Assembly (NCBI RefSeq): GCF_001865995.1
Contig: NZ_MLQQ01000001.1
Location: 620,001-684,000, forward strand
Direction: 5' to 3'
From: Anaerobacillus arseniciselenatis
Lineage (GTDB): Bacteria; Bacillota; Bacilli; Bacillales; Anaerobacillaceae
DNA length: 64,000 nucleotides
The stretch's first letter is position 1. Every line of letters begins with the position of its first letter. The position numbers were made by a program, and so were the translations under genes. The notes under the pieces were generated by a model, which was not told the DNA's origin, did no database searches, and worked only from the letters and a program-made list of their open reading frames with translations. Below are positions 17,490-26,120 of this stretch, piece by piece.

Positions 17490-18611
17490 TTATTTTTTAG
17501 CTACTTGTTGAACGATTGCAATAACTAGTTCTGCTGTTTTTTCTAACTCTTCGATCGGCATTCGCTCATTTGTTGTATGGATTTCTTCATATCCTACAGC
17601 TAAGTTAACAGTTGGAATTCCGTGACCGGCAATAATGTTAGCATCGCTTCCGCCACCACTTGTTTTTAACTCAGGAGTGCGTCCAATCGACGTAATTGCT
17701 TGTTTTGCAACTTCAACAAGGTGATCTCCATCGGCATGCTTAAAGCCTGGATACATCACGTCAATCTCCACTTCAGCGCTACCCCCCATGTCTTTCGCTA
17801 CCGTTTCGAAAGCTTCTTTCATTTTTGCTACTTGTGCTTCCATTTTTTCAGGAACAAGAGAACGTGCTTCTGCTAAGATGTCAACACGATCACAAACGAT
17901 ATTCGTTTGGCTGCCCCCTTCAAAACGACCAATATTTGCTGTCGTTTCATGGTCGATGCGTCCTAGAGGCATTTTGGCGATCGATTTAGCGGCAATCGTA
18001 ATTGCTGAAACTCCCTTTTCAGGTGCAACACCTGCATGTGCAGTTTTGCCAAAAATCTTCGCTTGTACTTTTGCTTGAGTTGGTGCAGCAACAATAATAT
18101 TACCTACTTTACCATCACTATCTAAAGCATAACCATATTTAGCTTGAATCATCGCAGGGTCAAGCTCTTTTGCTCCTTTTAATCCTGACTCTTCGCCGAC
18201 TGTAATAATAAATTGGATCGTTCCATGATTAATATTTTCTTCTTTTAACACTTTAATTGCTTCAAGCATTGCTGCTATTCCTGTTTTATCATCTGCTCCT
18301 AAGATCGTCGTTCCATCTGTTTTAATATAGCCGTCTTCTTGAACGGGTTTTACGCCATTGCCAGGAACAACCGTATCCATATGAGCTGTAAAATAAATCG
18401 TATCTACATCTGTTTCATTGCCTTTTAACGTACAAATTAAATTCCCAGCACCGTGACCTGATTTTTCAGTCGTATCATCTTCAATCACTTCAACCCCTAA
18501 TGCAGAAAACTTCTCTTTTAATACGTCACAAATTTGTCTTTCATATTTCGTTTCTGAATCGACTTTTACAAGTTCTAAAAATTCACTTACTAAACGTTCT
18601 TTGTTTACCAT
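17490..18611 (-). CDS. M20 metallopeptidase, YqjE / PepT-like
   Basis: 373 residues. Zn-site motifs are visible: TAHMDTVVPGNG (His and the Asp after it) near 75-86, LGADDKTG near 108-115, GEESGLKGA near 142-150 (catalytic Glu-Glu) and a terminal His in YEEIHTTNERM. The dimerisation lid lies at about 180-290. This is the YqjE branch of peptidase-T-like M20 enzymes, cytosolic di/tripeptidases; substrates of this branch are not settled. The start follows TTGGAGGCATTTAC. The epimerase-like gene is 80 bp upstream on the same strand, as in B. subtilis yqjC-yqjE, but the carboxylase yqjD that normally sits between them is missing. Confidence 0.85.
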   Translation of the reverse strand: MVNKERLVSEFLELVKVDSETKYERQICDVLKEKFSALGVEVIEDDTTEKSGHGAGNLICTLKGNETDVDTIYFTAHMDTVVPGNGVKPVQEDGYIKTDGTTILGADDKTGIAAMLEAIKVLKEENINHGTIQFIITVGEESGLKGAKELDPAMIQAKYGYALDSDGKVGNIIVAAPTQAKVQAKIFGKTAHAGVAPEKGVSAITIAAKSIAKMPLGRIDHETTANIGRFEGGSQTNIVCDRVDILAEARSLVPEKMEAQVAKMKEAFETVAKDMGGSAEVEIDVMYPGFKHADGDHLVEVAKQAITSIGRTPELKTSGGGSDANIIAGHGIPTVNLAVGYEEIHTTNERMPIEELEKTAELVIAIVQQVAKK

Positions 18612-18691
18612 ATGTAAATGCCTCCAATAAACCTATTTTATTTCTCTCGTCTATTATTTTACCACTGAACTTGTTTCTGGTAAAATTCTCT

Positions 18692-19222
18692 CTACTCTTT
18701 CTTTTCACAAAATTCATATAAAACCCCTTGAGCTGCTTTAGGGTGTAAAAATGCAACAAGAGCATTAGCCGCTCCTGGAACTGGAGATTCATGAATTAAG
18801 CGAACTCCATTTTCCTTCAATTCATTCAGTCGTTCCTTAATGTTATCCACCGCAAGGGCTACATGGTGAATTCCTTCCCCTTTTTTCTCAATAAATTGCG
18901 CAATAGGACTATCATCACTTATCGGCTCTAATAGTTCGATCTTTGCTTCCCCTATAGACAAGAAAGCGACTCGCACTTTCTGAGTTGCTACTTCCTCAAT
19001 TCCTTTAAGCTCTAGTTTTAAGCTTTCCACGTAAAACGGTAATGTTTCATCAATCGATTTAACTGCAATACCAATATGATCGATCTTTTTAGGTTCTGCC
19101 ATTTTTTCTTTTGTTACTTTTTCCATTATCCCCTCTAACGTTTCACCACTAAATTCACCATTTATCTCTAACAGTTCCTTTGTTGCCTCAATCCAGCGAT
19201 TTATAACTACTTCTTTTTTCAA
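18692..19222 (-). CDS. Methylmalonyl-CoA epimerase-like VOC protein with N-terminal extension
   Basis: 176 residues from a TTG at 19222, chosen because GGGGGAG lies 7 bp upstream. Residues about 45-176 are a vicinal-oxygen-chelate epimerase: KIDHIGIAVKSIDETLPFY, AKIELLEP, EGIHHVALAVDNI and GVLYEFCEK, with His and Glu metal ligands. The B. subtilis homologue YqjC lacks the first about 45 residues seen here (KKEVVINRWIEATKELLEIN and onward). An internal ATG also has a GAGGGGA site (MEKVTKEK), so a shorter product is possible. It would epimerise (R)/(S)-methylmalonyl-CoA in propionate metabolism. Confidence 0.75.
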   Translation of the reverse strand: MKKEVVINRWIEATKELLEINGEFSGETLEGIMEKVTKEKMAEPKKIDHIGIAVKSIDETLPFYVESLKLELKGIEEVATQKVRVAFLSIGEAKIELLEPISDDSPIAQFIEKKGEGIHHVALAVDNIKERLNELKENGVRLIHESPVPGAANALVAFLHPKAAQGVLYEFCEKKE

Positions 19223-19393
19223 TATAAACTCCCCCAATTTTCGAATTTTTTAAATAATTCTCGATAATAGTGCTTAAATCCTTCCTTCCTTTGCAAACGA
19301 ATAGAAAAACTTAAAACGTTTTGCCATAAGGGTTGTATTATTTTAATAATCACAGTAAAATATTAAAGAGAAATTATTTGGGAGGTTATAATC

Positions 19394-19486
19394 ATGCCCC
19401 GAAAATACCGTAAAATTATCGTTTATATCATGATAATTACAATGCTTCTAGGTACGATCTTTACTGGAGCAGCAATGTTTTTCTAA
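19394..19486 (+). CDS. Prli42-like stressosome-associated miniprotein
   Basis: A 30-residue frame with ribosome-binding site GGGAGG 9 bp before ATG. Basic N-terminus (MPRKYRKI) followed by one hydrophobic helix (IVYIMIITMLLGTIFTGAAM) and FF-stop. This is the pattern of Prli42, the tiny membrane protein that anchors the stressosome in Listeria and has homologues across Bacillaceae. It is followed by a long terminator hairpin. The sequence fit is good but the protein is too short for certainty. Confidence 0.7.
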   Translation: MPRKYRKIIVYIMIITMLLGTIFTGAAMFF

Positions 19487-19495
19487 AAATGAAAT

Positions 19496-19607
19496 AAAAA
19501 GAAGGTGACATAAGAGTCTGTCAGTTAGCTACTATAAAGTGATTTCGCTTCACTATAGTCTCAGTACTTATTGACTGACATCTTCCTTTTAGTCACCTTC
19601 TTTTTTT
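19496..19607. terminator. Very long bidirectional hairpin between convergent genes
   Basis: AAAAAGAAGGTGAC pairs with GTCACCTTCTTTTT, then TCTGTCAGT / ATTGACTGACA and ACTATAAAGTG / CACTATAGT. Stems stack over about 110 nt with T-runs on both strands. It terminates the Prli42-like gene and the L,D-transpeptidase gene. Confidence 0.75.
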
Positions 19608-20122
19608 CATTGTTCCAAAATTGCACCTTTTTGTTTTCCTAAACTATTAAAGTCTTGATCTGTTTTTGTAACATATACTTTAGTTCCAAGAGGTACTTTT
19701 GAAAATAACTCTTCTACTTCCTCATTAAACATCCGTACACAACCGCCCGTTAAATACATACCAATTGAATTCGGATCGTTCGTTCCGTGAATGCCATATA
19801 TTCTGCCATCCGTTTCTTTAGCATCGAATCCAATCCACCTTGTCCCTAACGGATTCTCTTTCGCACCACCAATAATATTTTTTTTGCGATAATAAGGATC
19901 TATCGCTTTTACGATAATTGTAAACTCACCTTCTGGCGTCAACTCTTCTGTTTTCCCTGTTGCAACTTGATACACTGTGTCCACTTGACCATCGACAATA
20001 AAAGCCATTTCATTACTTAATTTATTTATAATTATATAAGGATCACCGACTAACGGATTTTCACCAAGCGGCCAAATCGGAGAAATACTTAACATCAATA
20101 TTAATAAGATCTTAGACGCCAT
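19607..20122 (-). CDS. L,D-transpeptidase (YkuD domain), secreted
   Basis: 171 residues. A short hydrophobic N-terminus (KILLILMLSISPIWPLG) serves as signal or anchor. The YkuD domain follows: PYIIINKLSNEMAFIVDGQ, TPEGEFTI, and the active-site block IYGIHGTNDPNSIGMYLTGG then CVRM. The His, Gly-Gly-Cys and Arg are all present, with Thr replacing the usual Ser before the glycines. Such enzymes make or edit 3-3 peptidoglycan crosslinks or attach proteins to the wall. It lies where B. subtilis has yqjB. The start follows AGGAGGGAGC. Confidence 0.85.
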   Translation of the reverse strand: MASKILLILMLSISPIWPLGENPLVGDPYIIINKLSNEMAFIVDGQVDTVYQVATGKTEELTPEGEFTIIVKAIDPYYRKKNIIGGAKENPLGTRWIGFDAKETDGRIYGIHGTNDPNSIGMYLTGGCVRMFNEEVEELFSKVPLGTKVYVTKTDQDFNSLGKQKGAILEQ

Positions 20123-20178
20123 TTTAGCTCCCTCCTAGTTTTTCCCTTAGTTTACGATAAGTGATACTGACTTATACT

Positions 20179-20213
20179 TTGTTGGTTTGTTGGTTTGTTG
20201 GTTAGTCGTTAGT
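20179..20213 (-). repeat. E-type tract (GTTGGTTTGTT units)
   Basis: TTTGTTGGTTTGTTGGTTTG and TTGGTTAGTCGTTAG, between the L,D-transpeptidase start and the YqjA stop. Confidence 0.65.
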
Positions 20214-20226
20214 AAAACAGCTATAT

Positions 20227-21180
20227 TTATTTTTCTTCAACTCGGAAATGCCTTTTTATTATTAGATACTGTTCAATTTCCTTTACGAACGAAAATAGAG
20301 CAGAACGTATTTCAAATTCTTCACGTGACCTTGGTAGCTCCATTTCTTTAAACTGATCTTGAAGCTCGTTTAAACGATGTAAAAAATCGATAGGCCCCGT
20401 ACTCGGTCGTACCGCTTCACTTAGTTCCTCTAAATATTCGGCGATTTTTTCTCCTTGAATAACTGTATGATCTAACGATGAAATAAGAGGCATCATTCGT
20501 TCAATAATATCAAATTGCTTTTCTCTCATTTTAAAATAATGATAATATTGGTCCTCATAACGTAATAAGTGATTCTCAACATTTTGAAGAGCGATGCCTT
20601 TTCCTCTTTTTAAAAGCTCTGCAGTCTCTGTGATTTCCTTTCCGTCCCAACTACTGTCTCCCTCTTTTAAATAAATAGCAAACTGTTGAAAGATTTTACT
20701 AAAATTACTTTCAATATCAGCTTGAATTGCTTCAAGTGTCTTCTCGACGCTAGGCATATACGCATTCATTAATAACGCCATACCAATCCCGATAATAATA
20801 AGTGCAAATTCATTTAAAATAATCGCTACGGAAACTTCCGATAAAACATATAAGTGTAAAATGATGACAGAGCTCGTCGCAATACCTTCTTGAGCTTTGA
20901 GCAGAACTACCGTCGGAATAAACAAAATCAATAATAGCCCGACAGCTAATGGATGATAACCGATTAATTCAAAAGTAATTGCGGCATAGGCCATGCCAAT
21001 CATACATGCTAAAAATCGTTGCCAAGAAATTTGCACAGAGCGCCGACGTGTTTTTTGGACACATAAAATGGTAATAATCCCAGCTGATGCGTAAAAAGTC
21101 AATCCTAAGCTTTGAGCAATAGCTATTGCTAAAGCTGCACCAACCGCTGTTTTTAATGTTCGATACCCAATTTTAAACAT
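20227..21180 (-). CDS. yqjA: YqjA, aromatic-acid-exporter-family membrane protein
   Basis: 317 residues. The N-terminal half (about 1-150) holds six hydrophobic helices typical of the ArAE/DUF939 family (TLKTAVGAALAIAIAQSLGL, then GLLLILFIPTVVLL). The C-terminal half is a soluble helical domain (HLLRYEDQYYHYFKMREKQF). Homologues are thought to be effluxers, but transport by the Bacillus protein is not shown. The start follows AAAGGATAAGAA. As in B. subtilis it neighbours the arginine transporter. Confidence 0.85.
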   Translation of the reverse strand: MFKIGYRTLKTAVGAALAIAIAQSLGLTFYASAGIITILCVQKTRRRSVQISWQRFLACMIGMAYAAITFELIGYHPLAVGLLLILFIPTVVLLKAQEGIATSSVIILHLYVLSEVSVAIILNEFALIIIGIGMALLMNAYMPSVEKTLEAIQADIESNFSKIFQQFAIYLKEGDSSWDGKEITETAELLKRGKGIALQNVENHLLRYEDQYYHYFKMREKQFDIIERMMPLISSLDHTVIQGEKIAEYLEELSEAVRPSTGPIDFLHRLNELQDQFKEMELPRSREEFEIRSALFSFVKEIEQYLIIKRHFRVEEK

Positions 21181-21329
21181 TTCTTATCCTTTCTTTTTCG
21201 GTATTTTTTCTCTTCTATATTATTTACTATTCAAACGTATTTGTCATTACAAGATCATTTATCCTCAAAGAGCAATTCTAAAACCAACAGCAGCCAAAAC
21301 AAAAAAAGATGACTTGTAAGCCATCTTCT

Positions 21330-22052
21330 TTACAATATTTTATCTAAGAACGCTTTTGCTCGTTCTGTTTTAGGATTAGAGAAAAATTCAGCTGGTGGTG
21401 TATCCTCGAGAAGTCTTCCTTCTTCTAAGAAAAAAACACGATCAGCAACCTCTCTTGCAAAACCCATTTCGTGAGTAACAATCGCCATCGTCATCCCACT
21501 ATGAGCGAGTGACTTCATAACATCTAAAACCTCTTTAACCATTTCCGGATCAAGAGCAGATGTCGGCTCATCAAAAAGCATAATTTCTGGTTCCATTGCA
21601 AGTGCTCGAGCGATCGCCACACGCTGCTTTTGACCACCTGATAGGCGTATTGGAAATTCTTTTGCCTTATCTTCTAGACCGACTTTCCTAAGTAACTCTA
21701 TCGCTATTTGGTTTGCATCCGCTTCATTAATACCTTTGACCTTCATTGGTGCATAAGTAATATTACTTAACGTATCCATATGTGGAAATAAGTGAAAATG
21801 CTGAAAAACCATTCCGATTTTTGGGCGCACTTTCATAATATTAACTTTCGGATTAGTAATCTCCTCTTCTTCAATCCAAATTTGCCCGGATGTCGGAACC
21901 TCTAATAAATTTAAACAACGTAAAAACGTAGATTTACCAGAACCTGAGGGTCCAATAATTGCAACGACGTCACCTTTGTCTATTTGTGTGCTAATGTCTT
22001 TTAGTACCTCTAATTTTCCAAATGATTTATAAAGGTTTTTTACTTTAATCAC
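21330..22052 (-). CDS. artR: Arginine ABC transporter ATP-binding protein ArtR (YqiZ)
   Basis: 240 residues. Walker [10 protein letters not shown] at about 34-42, Q-loop [10 protein letters not shown], signature LSGGQKQR, Walker B IMLFDEP and H-loop VTHEM. It belongs to the polar amino acid ABC group. GTG start at 22052 after GGAGG, overlapping the permease stop by 8 bp, so it is translationally coupled. It powers uptake with ArtQ and ArtP. Arginine specificity comes from synteny with B. subtilis artPQR and from the candidate AhrC box upstream. Confidence 0.9.
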   Translation of the reverse strand: MIKVKNLYKSFGKLEVLKDISTQIDKGDVVAIIGPSGSGKSTFLRCLNLLEVPTSGQIWIEEEEITNPKVNIMKVRPKIGMVFQHFHLFPHMDTLSNITYAPMKVKGINEADANQIAIELLRKVGLEDKAKEFPIRLSGGQKQRVAIARALAMEPEIMLFDEPTSALDPEMVKEVLDVMKSLAHSGMTMAIVTHEMGFAREVADRVFFLEEGRLLEDTPPAEFFSNPKTERAKAFLDKIL

Positions 22053-22704
22053 TGCGACTTAACCTCCTCTCAAGAAGTCTACCTAAGAGAGTTAACGCCA
22101 TTACCATTATATAATAAATTAATGCAGCAAAAATTAATGGTTCAAAAGGCTTATAAAGATTAGCCTGAACGATTTGCGCTCTTCTCATAATATCCAAAAC
22201 ACCAATTGTAGAGATAATTGCTGATTCCTTTGTTAACGTAATAAATTCATTCATAAGTGCTGGCAAAATATTTTTAATTGCTTGAGGTAAAATGATGTTT
22301 ACTAACATTGGGCGGTAGGGAACACCTAGAGCTTCAGCAGCTTCTCTTTGTCCTTTATCGACCGCTTGAATACCCGCTCGAATAATTTCAGATACATAAG
22401 CGGCGGAGTTCAAACCGAATGTGAGCACAGCGGCTGCATAAGCGGAAATATCATATCCTATAACTTGTGGTGTTGCAAAATAAATTAAAAATAACTGTAA
22501 AATTAAAGGTGTCCCTCTAAAAATAGATGTATAAGCATCAGCTAACCATCTTAAAACGGTAATTTTACCAATTTTAAATAGAGATAAAATTGTACCTAAT
22601 ATGAACCCAAATATAAGCGATACACTTACAATTTGTAACGTGACCCATATCCCTTTCATTATGTAAGGGATAGAAGGCACGATTTGGGAAAAGTCCAAAT
22701 TCAT
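22045..22704 (-). CDS. artQ: Arginine ABC transporter permease ArtQ (YqiY)
   Basis: 219 residues, with five hydrophobic segments and the His/Glu/Gln-type permease loop ([23 protein letters not shown] motif) that docks to the ATPase. An N-terminal amphipathic stretch [20 protein letters not shown] is typical of polar amino acid permeases. It is the only permease in the operon, so it should act as a homodimer. 38 bp separate it from artP upstream. Confidence 0.9.
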   Translation of the reverse strand: MNLDFSQIVPSIPYIMKGIWVTLQIVSVSLIFGFILGTILSLFKIGKITVLRWLADAYTSIFRGTPLILQLFLIYFATPQVIGYDISAYAAAVLTFGLNSAAYVSEIIRAGIQAVDKGQREAAEALGVPYRPMLVNIILPQAIKNILPALMNEFITLTKESAIISTIGVLDIMRRAQIVQANLYKPFEPLIFAALIYYIMVMALTLLGRLLERRLSRSD

Positions 22705-22742
22705 GCCTATCTCATTCCTCTCTTATCAGTTTAATTTAATAT

Positions 22743-23561
22743 TTATTCCTCTTCAGGATAGAACCACTTCAAAATAAGTTCATCCATTTTACCATTTTCA
22801 AACATTTCTTGAAGAACCTCATTGAATTGATCTGTTAATTCACTACCTTTAGGAAATGCAATCGCAGAACCTGCCTCATTTTCTTCTACAATTGGGAACG
22901 AAGTTAATGTAGGGTTGACAGCGATATGTCCTTCACCAACAGTATCTTCAATAATCGCTGCATCAATACGATTAGTCATTAACTCTTGTATTAGATCCGT
23001 AATTCTATTACGTTCAGCGATTTCTAATTCACCTATTTCTTCAGCAATGTCATTAGCTAGACCAACTTGAATAGACCCTAATTGTACACCAAGTGTTTTT
23101 CCAGCTAGATCTTCTAGACTCGTAATACCGCTATCCTCTTTAGTTACAATCGTTTGCTTTGCCACATAATAAATTTCAGAGAAGTCTACATTTTCTAAGC
23201 GTTCTGGAGTTGGTGTCATACCTGCTAGTACGAAATCTACTCGATTATTTGTCAAAGCTGGAACTAAGCCGTTAAAATCCATGTCTCTAACTTCAAGTTC
23301 AAAACCTAAGCGATCGGCAATGTAATTGGCAATATCGATATCAAAACCGATAATCTCATCACTTACAGCAGTATCAATGAACTCGTACGGTGGATAATCA
23401 GCAGAAGTACCCATTACTAATGTTTGTTTTTCTGCTGGTGCTTCGCCACCTGTTCCTTGTTGTGCTTCCTCTTCATTTTGAGCTGTACCACACGCTGCTA
23501 ATAATGCAATTGATAATACGCATAAAAGCGTAAATGATAAAATTTTGTTTTTCTTTTTCAT
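22743..23561 (-). CDS. artP: Arginine-binding lipoprotein ArtP (YqiX)
   Basis: 272 residues. Signal peptide with lipobox ALLAAC (Cys at about 24), then an acidic linker (EEEAQQGTGGEAPAE) and a type II periplasmic-binding fold: MGTSADYPPYEFID, IIGFDIDIANYIADRLGFEL, VDFVLAGMTPTPERL and the closing segment FNEVLQEMFENGKMD. GFDIDIA and AGMTPTPER are the amino-acid-binding signatures. The start follows GGGGGTCAACTGAA. It is the first gene of the art operon. Confidence 0.9.
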   Translation of the reverse strand: MKKKNKILSFTLLCVLSIALLAACGTAQNEEEAQQGTGGEAPAEKQTLVMGTSADYPPYEFIDTAVSDEIIGFDIDIANYIADRLGFELEVRDMDFNGLVPALTNNRVDFVLAGMTPTPERLENVDFSEIYYVAKQTIVTKEDSGITSLEDLAGKTLGVQLGSIQVGLANDIAEEIGELEIAERNRITDLIQELMTNRIDAAIIEDTVGEGHIAVNPTLTSFPIVEENEAGSAIAFPKGSELTDQFNEVLQEMFENGKMDELILKWFYPEEE

Positions 23562-23602
23562 TTCAGTTGACCCCCATATTTTTCTTTTAATTTTCTCTTA
23601 AA

Positions 23603-23622
23603 CTAATTATTATTCATAATTA
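23603..23622 (-). promoter_or_regulatory. Candidate AhrC (ARG) box
   Basis: On the - strand AATTATGAATAATAATT resembles half of the Bacillus ARG consensus (CATGAATAAAAATTCAAG). It lies directly downstream of the artPQR -10 element, a repressing position. The regulator gene argR is at 57103-57552. Confidence 0.45.
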
Positions 23623-23625
23623 TGT

Positions 23626-23653
23626 ATATTAACACGTTATCACTAAATGTCAA
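23626..23653 (-). promoter_or_regulatory. Sigma-A promoter of artPQR
   Basis: On the - strand TTGACA (23648-23653), 16 bp, then TAATAT (23626-23631). Confidence 0.6.
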
Positions 23654-23675
23654 CACTTTTTATGAATTTTTATAC

Positions 23676-23760
23676 AAAAAATCAGCTCTATTGGGAACTA
23701 AATATAAAGCATGTTACTTTTTCTCCATACTTATATATATAGTTTCCCAAAAAGAGCTGA
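23676..23760 (-). terminator. Terminator of the TRAP permease gene
   Basis: TCAGCTCTTTTTGGGAA and TTCCCAATAGAGCTGA arms on the - strand followed by TTTTTTG; the stem is long with an internal loop of about 50 nt. Confidence 0.65.
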
Positions 23761-23777
23761 CTAATTACTATATTGTT

Positions 23778-25739
23778 TTAAGCTATACTTTCTTTTTTTG
23801 ATATATCATCATCTTTATCTTTTTGAATCATTTTCTGGTATAAAATTGCAACAATAATAATCGAAGCTGCAATCGCATCAAATAATAAATTTGCATTAAT
23901 TAAGCATAAAGCTGCAGCAATTAGTAAAACCCTTACAATTACACCAGCCTCTTTTTTTGCAAACCATCCTTGTACCGCTGCTGCTAAGAAATAAATCCCA
24001 ATTGCTGCTGTAACTACCGCAAGGGCAATTCCACCACCACTACCTTCCATCATTAATTGTGGTGAATAATAAAACATATATGGTACAACGAACGCGGCAA
24101 TTCCGAGTTTAAAAGCGGTGATACCGGTTTTAAACGGATCGGTTCCAGCTACACCAGCTGCTGCATACGCTGCTAACGCTACTGGTGGTGTAATTGCAGA
24201 CATTACCGCAAAGTAAAATACAAACATATGAGCTGTCAATAATGGGATACCCATCGAAACAAGTCCTGGCGCAACTACTGATGCTGCTACAGCATAAGCG
24301 GCTGTTGTTGGCATACCCATACCTAAAATAATTGAAATACACATTGCAAAAACTAAAGCGAGTAACATATTTGTATCGGCAATACCGAGTAACATTGAAC
24401 TAAATCGCTGCCCAACACCTGTTAAAGCAATAACACCGACGATCACTCCGGCCGTTGCACAAACTGCTAAAAGTTGAATTGTATTTTTCATCCCTAGTAC
24501 TAAGGCTTCTATAACTTTTTTCGGTCCCATTTTGTTATCTGGTGTAACCCAACTAATAATCAAACAAGCAATTATCGCCACTGTACCAGAACGGATAACA
24601 CTATACCCACTTAATAAACTACCGATTAAAAGAATAATTGGAATAAATAAATACGCTTGTTTGAACACTCCTTTTAAAGAAGGGAGTTCTTTTCGTGGCA
24701 ATCCACGCATTCCACTTTTTATCGCCTGAAAATCTACCATAAAATATACTGATAGGAAATACAGTAAAGCAGGTATCGTTGCAGCAATAATAATTTCATG
24801 ATAACGAATGCCGGTGATTTCAGCCATAATAAAGGCACCTGCCCCCATGATCGGCACCATAATTTGCCCACCGGCGGATGCGGTCGCTTCCGTTGCCGCT
24901 GCAAACCTTCCTGGATAACCTACTCTTCTCATTAACGGAATTGTTAATGATCCAGTTGCAACTGCGTTTCCTGCAGATGTTCCGTTCATCATCCCCATTA
25001 ATCCACTAGATAGTACCGAAACCTTTGCAGGGCCACCACGCATTCCTCCTGCAAGTGAGAACGAAAAGTCGATAAAATAACGACCAACACCTGACATTTG
25101 TAGAAATGCTCCAAATATAATAAATAGTAAAATATATTTCGAAGATACGTCTAATGTCACTCCAAAAACTCCGTCTAACCCAAAGATATAAGTGACAAAA
25201 CGATCCCAACTATAACCGCGATGGTTTAATATACCAGGTAGATAAGGACCAAGAAATGCATAAGCAATAAAAACACTTGCTAAAATTGGTAAAGTCCATC
25301 CACTTGTTCTTCTTGTAATTTCAAATACGATCACTAATCCGAGCAACGCAACAAATGAATCCATTGCTGTAGGCATAACACCGAAACGGAAAAGTAATGT
25401 CGTTAAGTTCATATAAATATATGCAGTAATAAATATAATTCCTAAAATTAAAGCCCAATCAATGATGGAAACTCTATTTGTTCCTTTTTTCGACCCTTTA
25501 AAAAGCATTAATGCTAAAATCGCTCCAAAAGCTAAGTGAATACTTCGGAATAACCACGGGTCAATCGGGTAAAAATTTAATACTATAAGATGAAAAAGTG
25601 CACCGACTACAGCAATGACAACAAATGCAATTTTTACGATACCTTTTAAGTCACGAGCTGTAGAAGCCACTTCTGCTTGTTGTTCCATTTCTTTTGCCTT
25701 CTCATCACTTAGTATCGATTTCTTTTCTTCTTCTGTCAT
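23778..25739 (-). CDS. TRAP transporter fused permease (DctQM, TAXI-type)
   Basis: 653 residues with about 16 hydrophobic segments. The N-terminal part (about 30-130) is the DctQ-like small subunit, fused to the large DctM-like permease (ILLFIIFGAFLQMSGVGRYF, GMMNGTSAGNAVATGSLTIP and MGMPTTAAYAVAASV). The sequence GTSAGNAVATG is a hallmark of 4TM/12TM fusions that pair with TAXI binding proteins. It would import an organic acid by ion symport. The cognate binding protein gene is upstream on the same strand, 380 bp away with a repeat and a terminator between them. Confidence 0.88.
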   Translation of the reverse strand: MTEEEKKSILSDEKAKEMEQQAEVASTARDLKGIVKIAFVVIAVVGALFHLIVLNFYPIDPWLFRSIHLAFGAILALMLFKGSKKGTNRVSIIDWALILGIIFITAYIYMNLTTLLFRFGVMPTAMDSFVALLGLVIVFEITRRTSGWTLPILASVFIAYAFLGPYLPGILNHRGYSWDRFVTYIFGLDGVFGVTLDVSSKYILLFIIFGAFLQMSGVGRYFIDFSFSLAGGMRGGPAKVSVLSSGLMGMMNGTSAGNAVATGSLTIPLMRRVGYPGRFAAATEATASAGGQIMVPIMGAGAFIMAEITGIRYHEIIIAATIPALLYFLSVYFMVDFQAIKSGMRGLPRKELPSLKGVFKQAYLFIPIILLIGSLLSGYSVIRSGTVAIIACLIISWVTPDNKMGPKKVIEALVLGMKNTIQLLAVCATAGVIVGVIALTGVGQRFSSMLLGIADTNMLLALVFAMCISIILGMGMPTTAAYAVAASVVAPGLVSMGIPLLTAHMFVFYFAVMSAITPPVALAAYAAAGVAGTDPFKTGITAFKLGIAAFVVPYMFYYSPQLMMEGSGGGIALAVVTAAIGIYFLAAAVQGWFAKKEAGVIVRVLLIAAALCLINANLLFDAIAASIIIVAILYQKMIQKDKDDDISKKESIA

Positions 25740-25891
25740 GAAAACCCCTCCTTAAGCTTAGTTTGTAGGTACTGTGCTTTTTAAAATAATTGTTTTATAT
25801 CCTAGTACCTAAATCTTTTTATAGCCTAATCTCCAACCATAGATAAAATTGTTTAAAGACGACATGAAGCGTCTCGTTCAAAATTTTTATT

Positions 25892-26008
25892 AATGAATTT
25901 CATAGTTCAATATTATCGCCCTTAAGTAACTAAATGTAGTTGCGCTAAACCTCTCGCAACTACTTATAGTTCGATATGGCTCAATTGAGGTAATTATGAA
26001 ATTCACTC
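25892..26008 (-). repeat. Repeat family B, copy 3
   Basis: Inverted orientation, AATGAATTTCATAGTTC to AATTATGAAATTCACTC, with inner arms GTAGTTGCG / CGCAACTAC. It is the main content of the gap 25740-26120 between the two TAXI-TRAP genes. Confidence 0.8.
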
Positions 26009-26052
26009 TTATAAACAATTATTTTAAAAAACATCATATACCATGAAATAGA

Positions 26053-26106
26053 AGAAGAGACTGACTGTTGTAAGTATGCTTCTCATAACTAACAATCAGT
26101 CTCTTT
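26053..26106 (-). terminator. Hairpin after the TAXI binding protein gene
   Basis: AAAGAGACTGATTGTT / AACAGTCAGTCTCTT on the - strand with TCTTCTATTT after it. It may be partly read through into the permease gene. Confidence 0.6.
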
Positions 26107-26120
26107 AATGAATACTTTTA

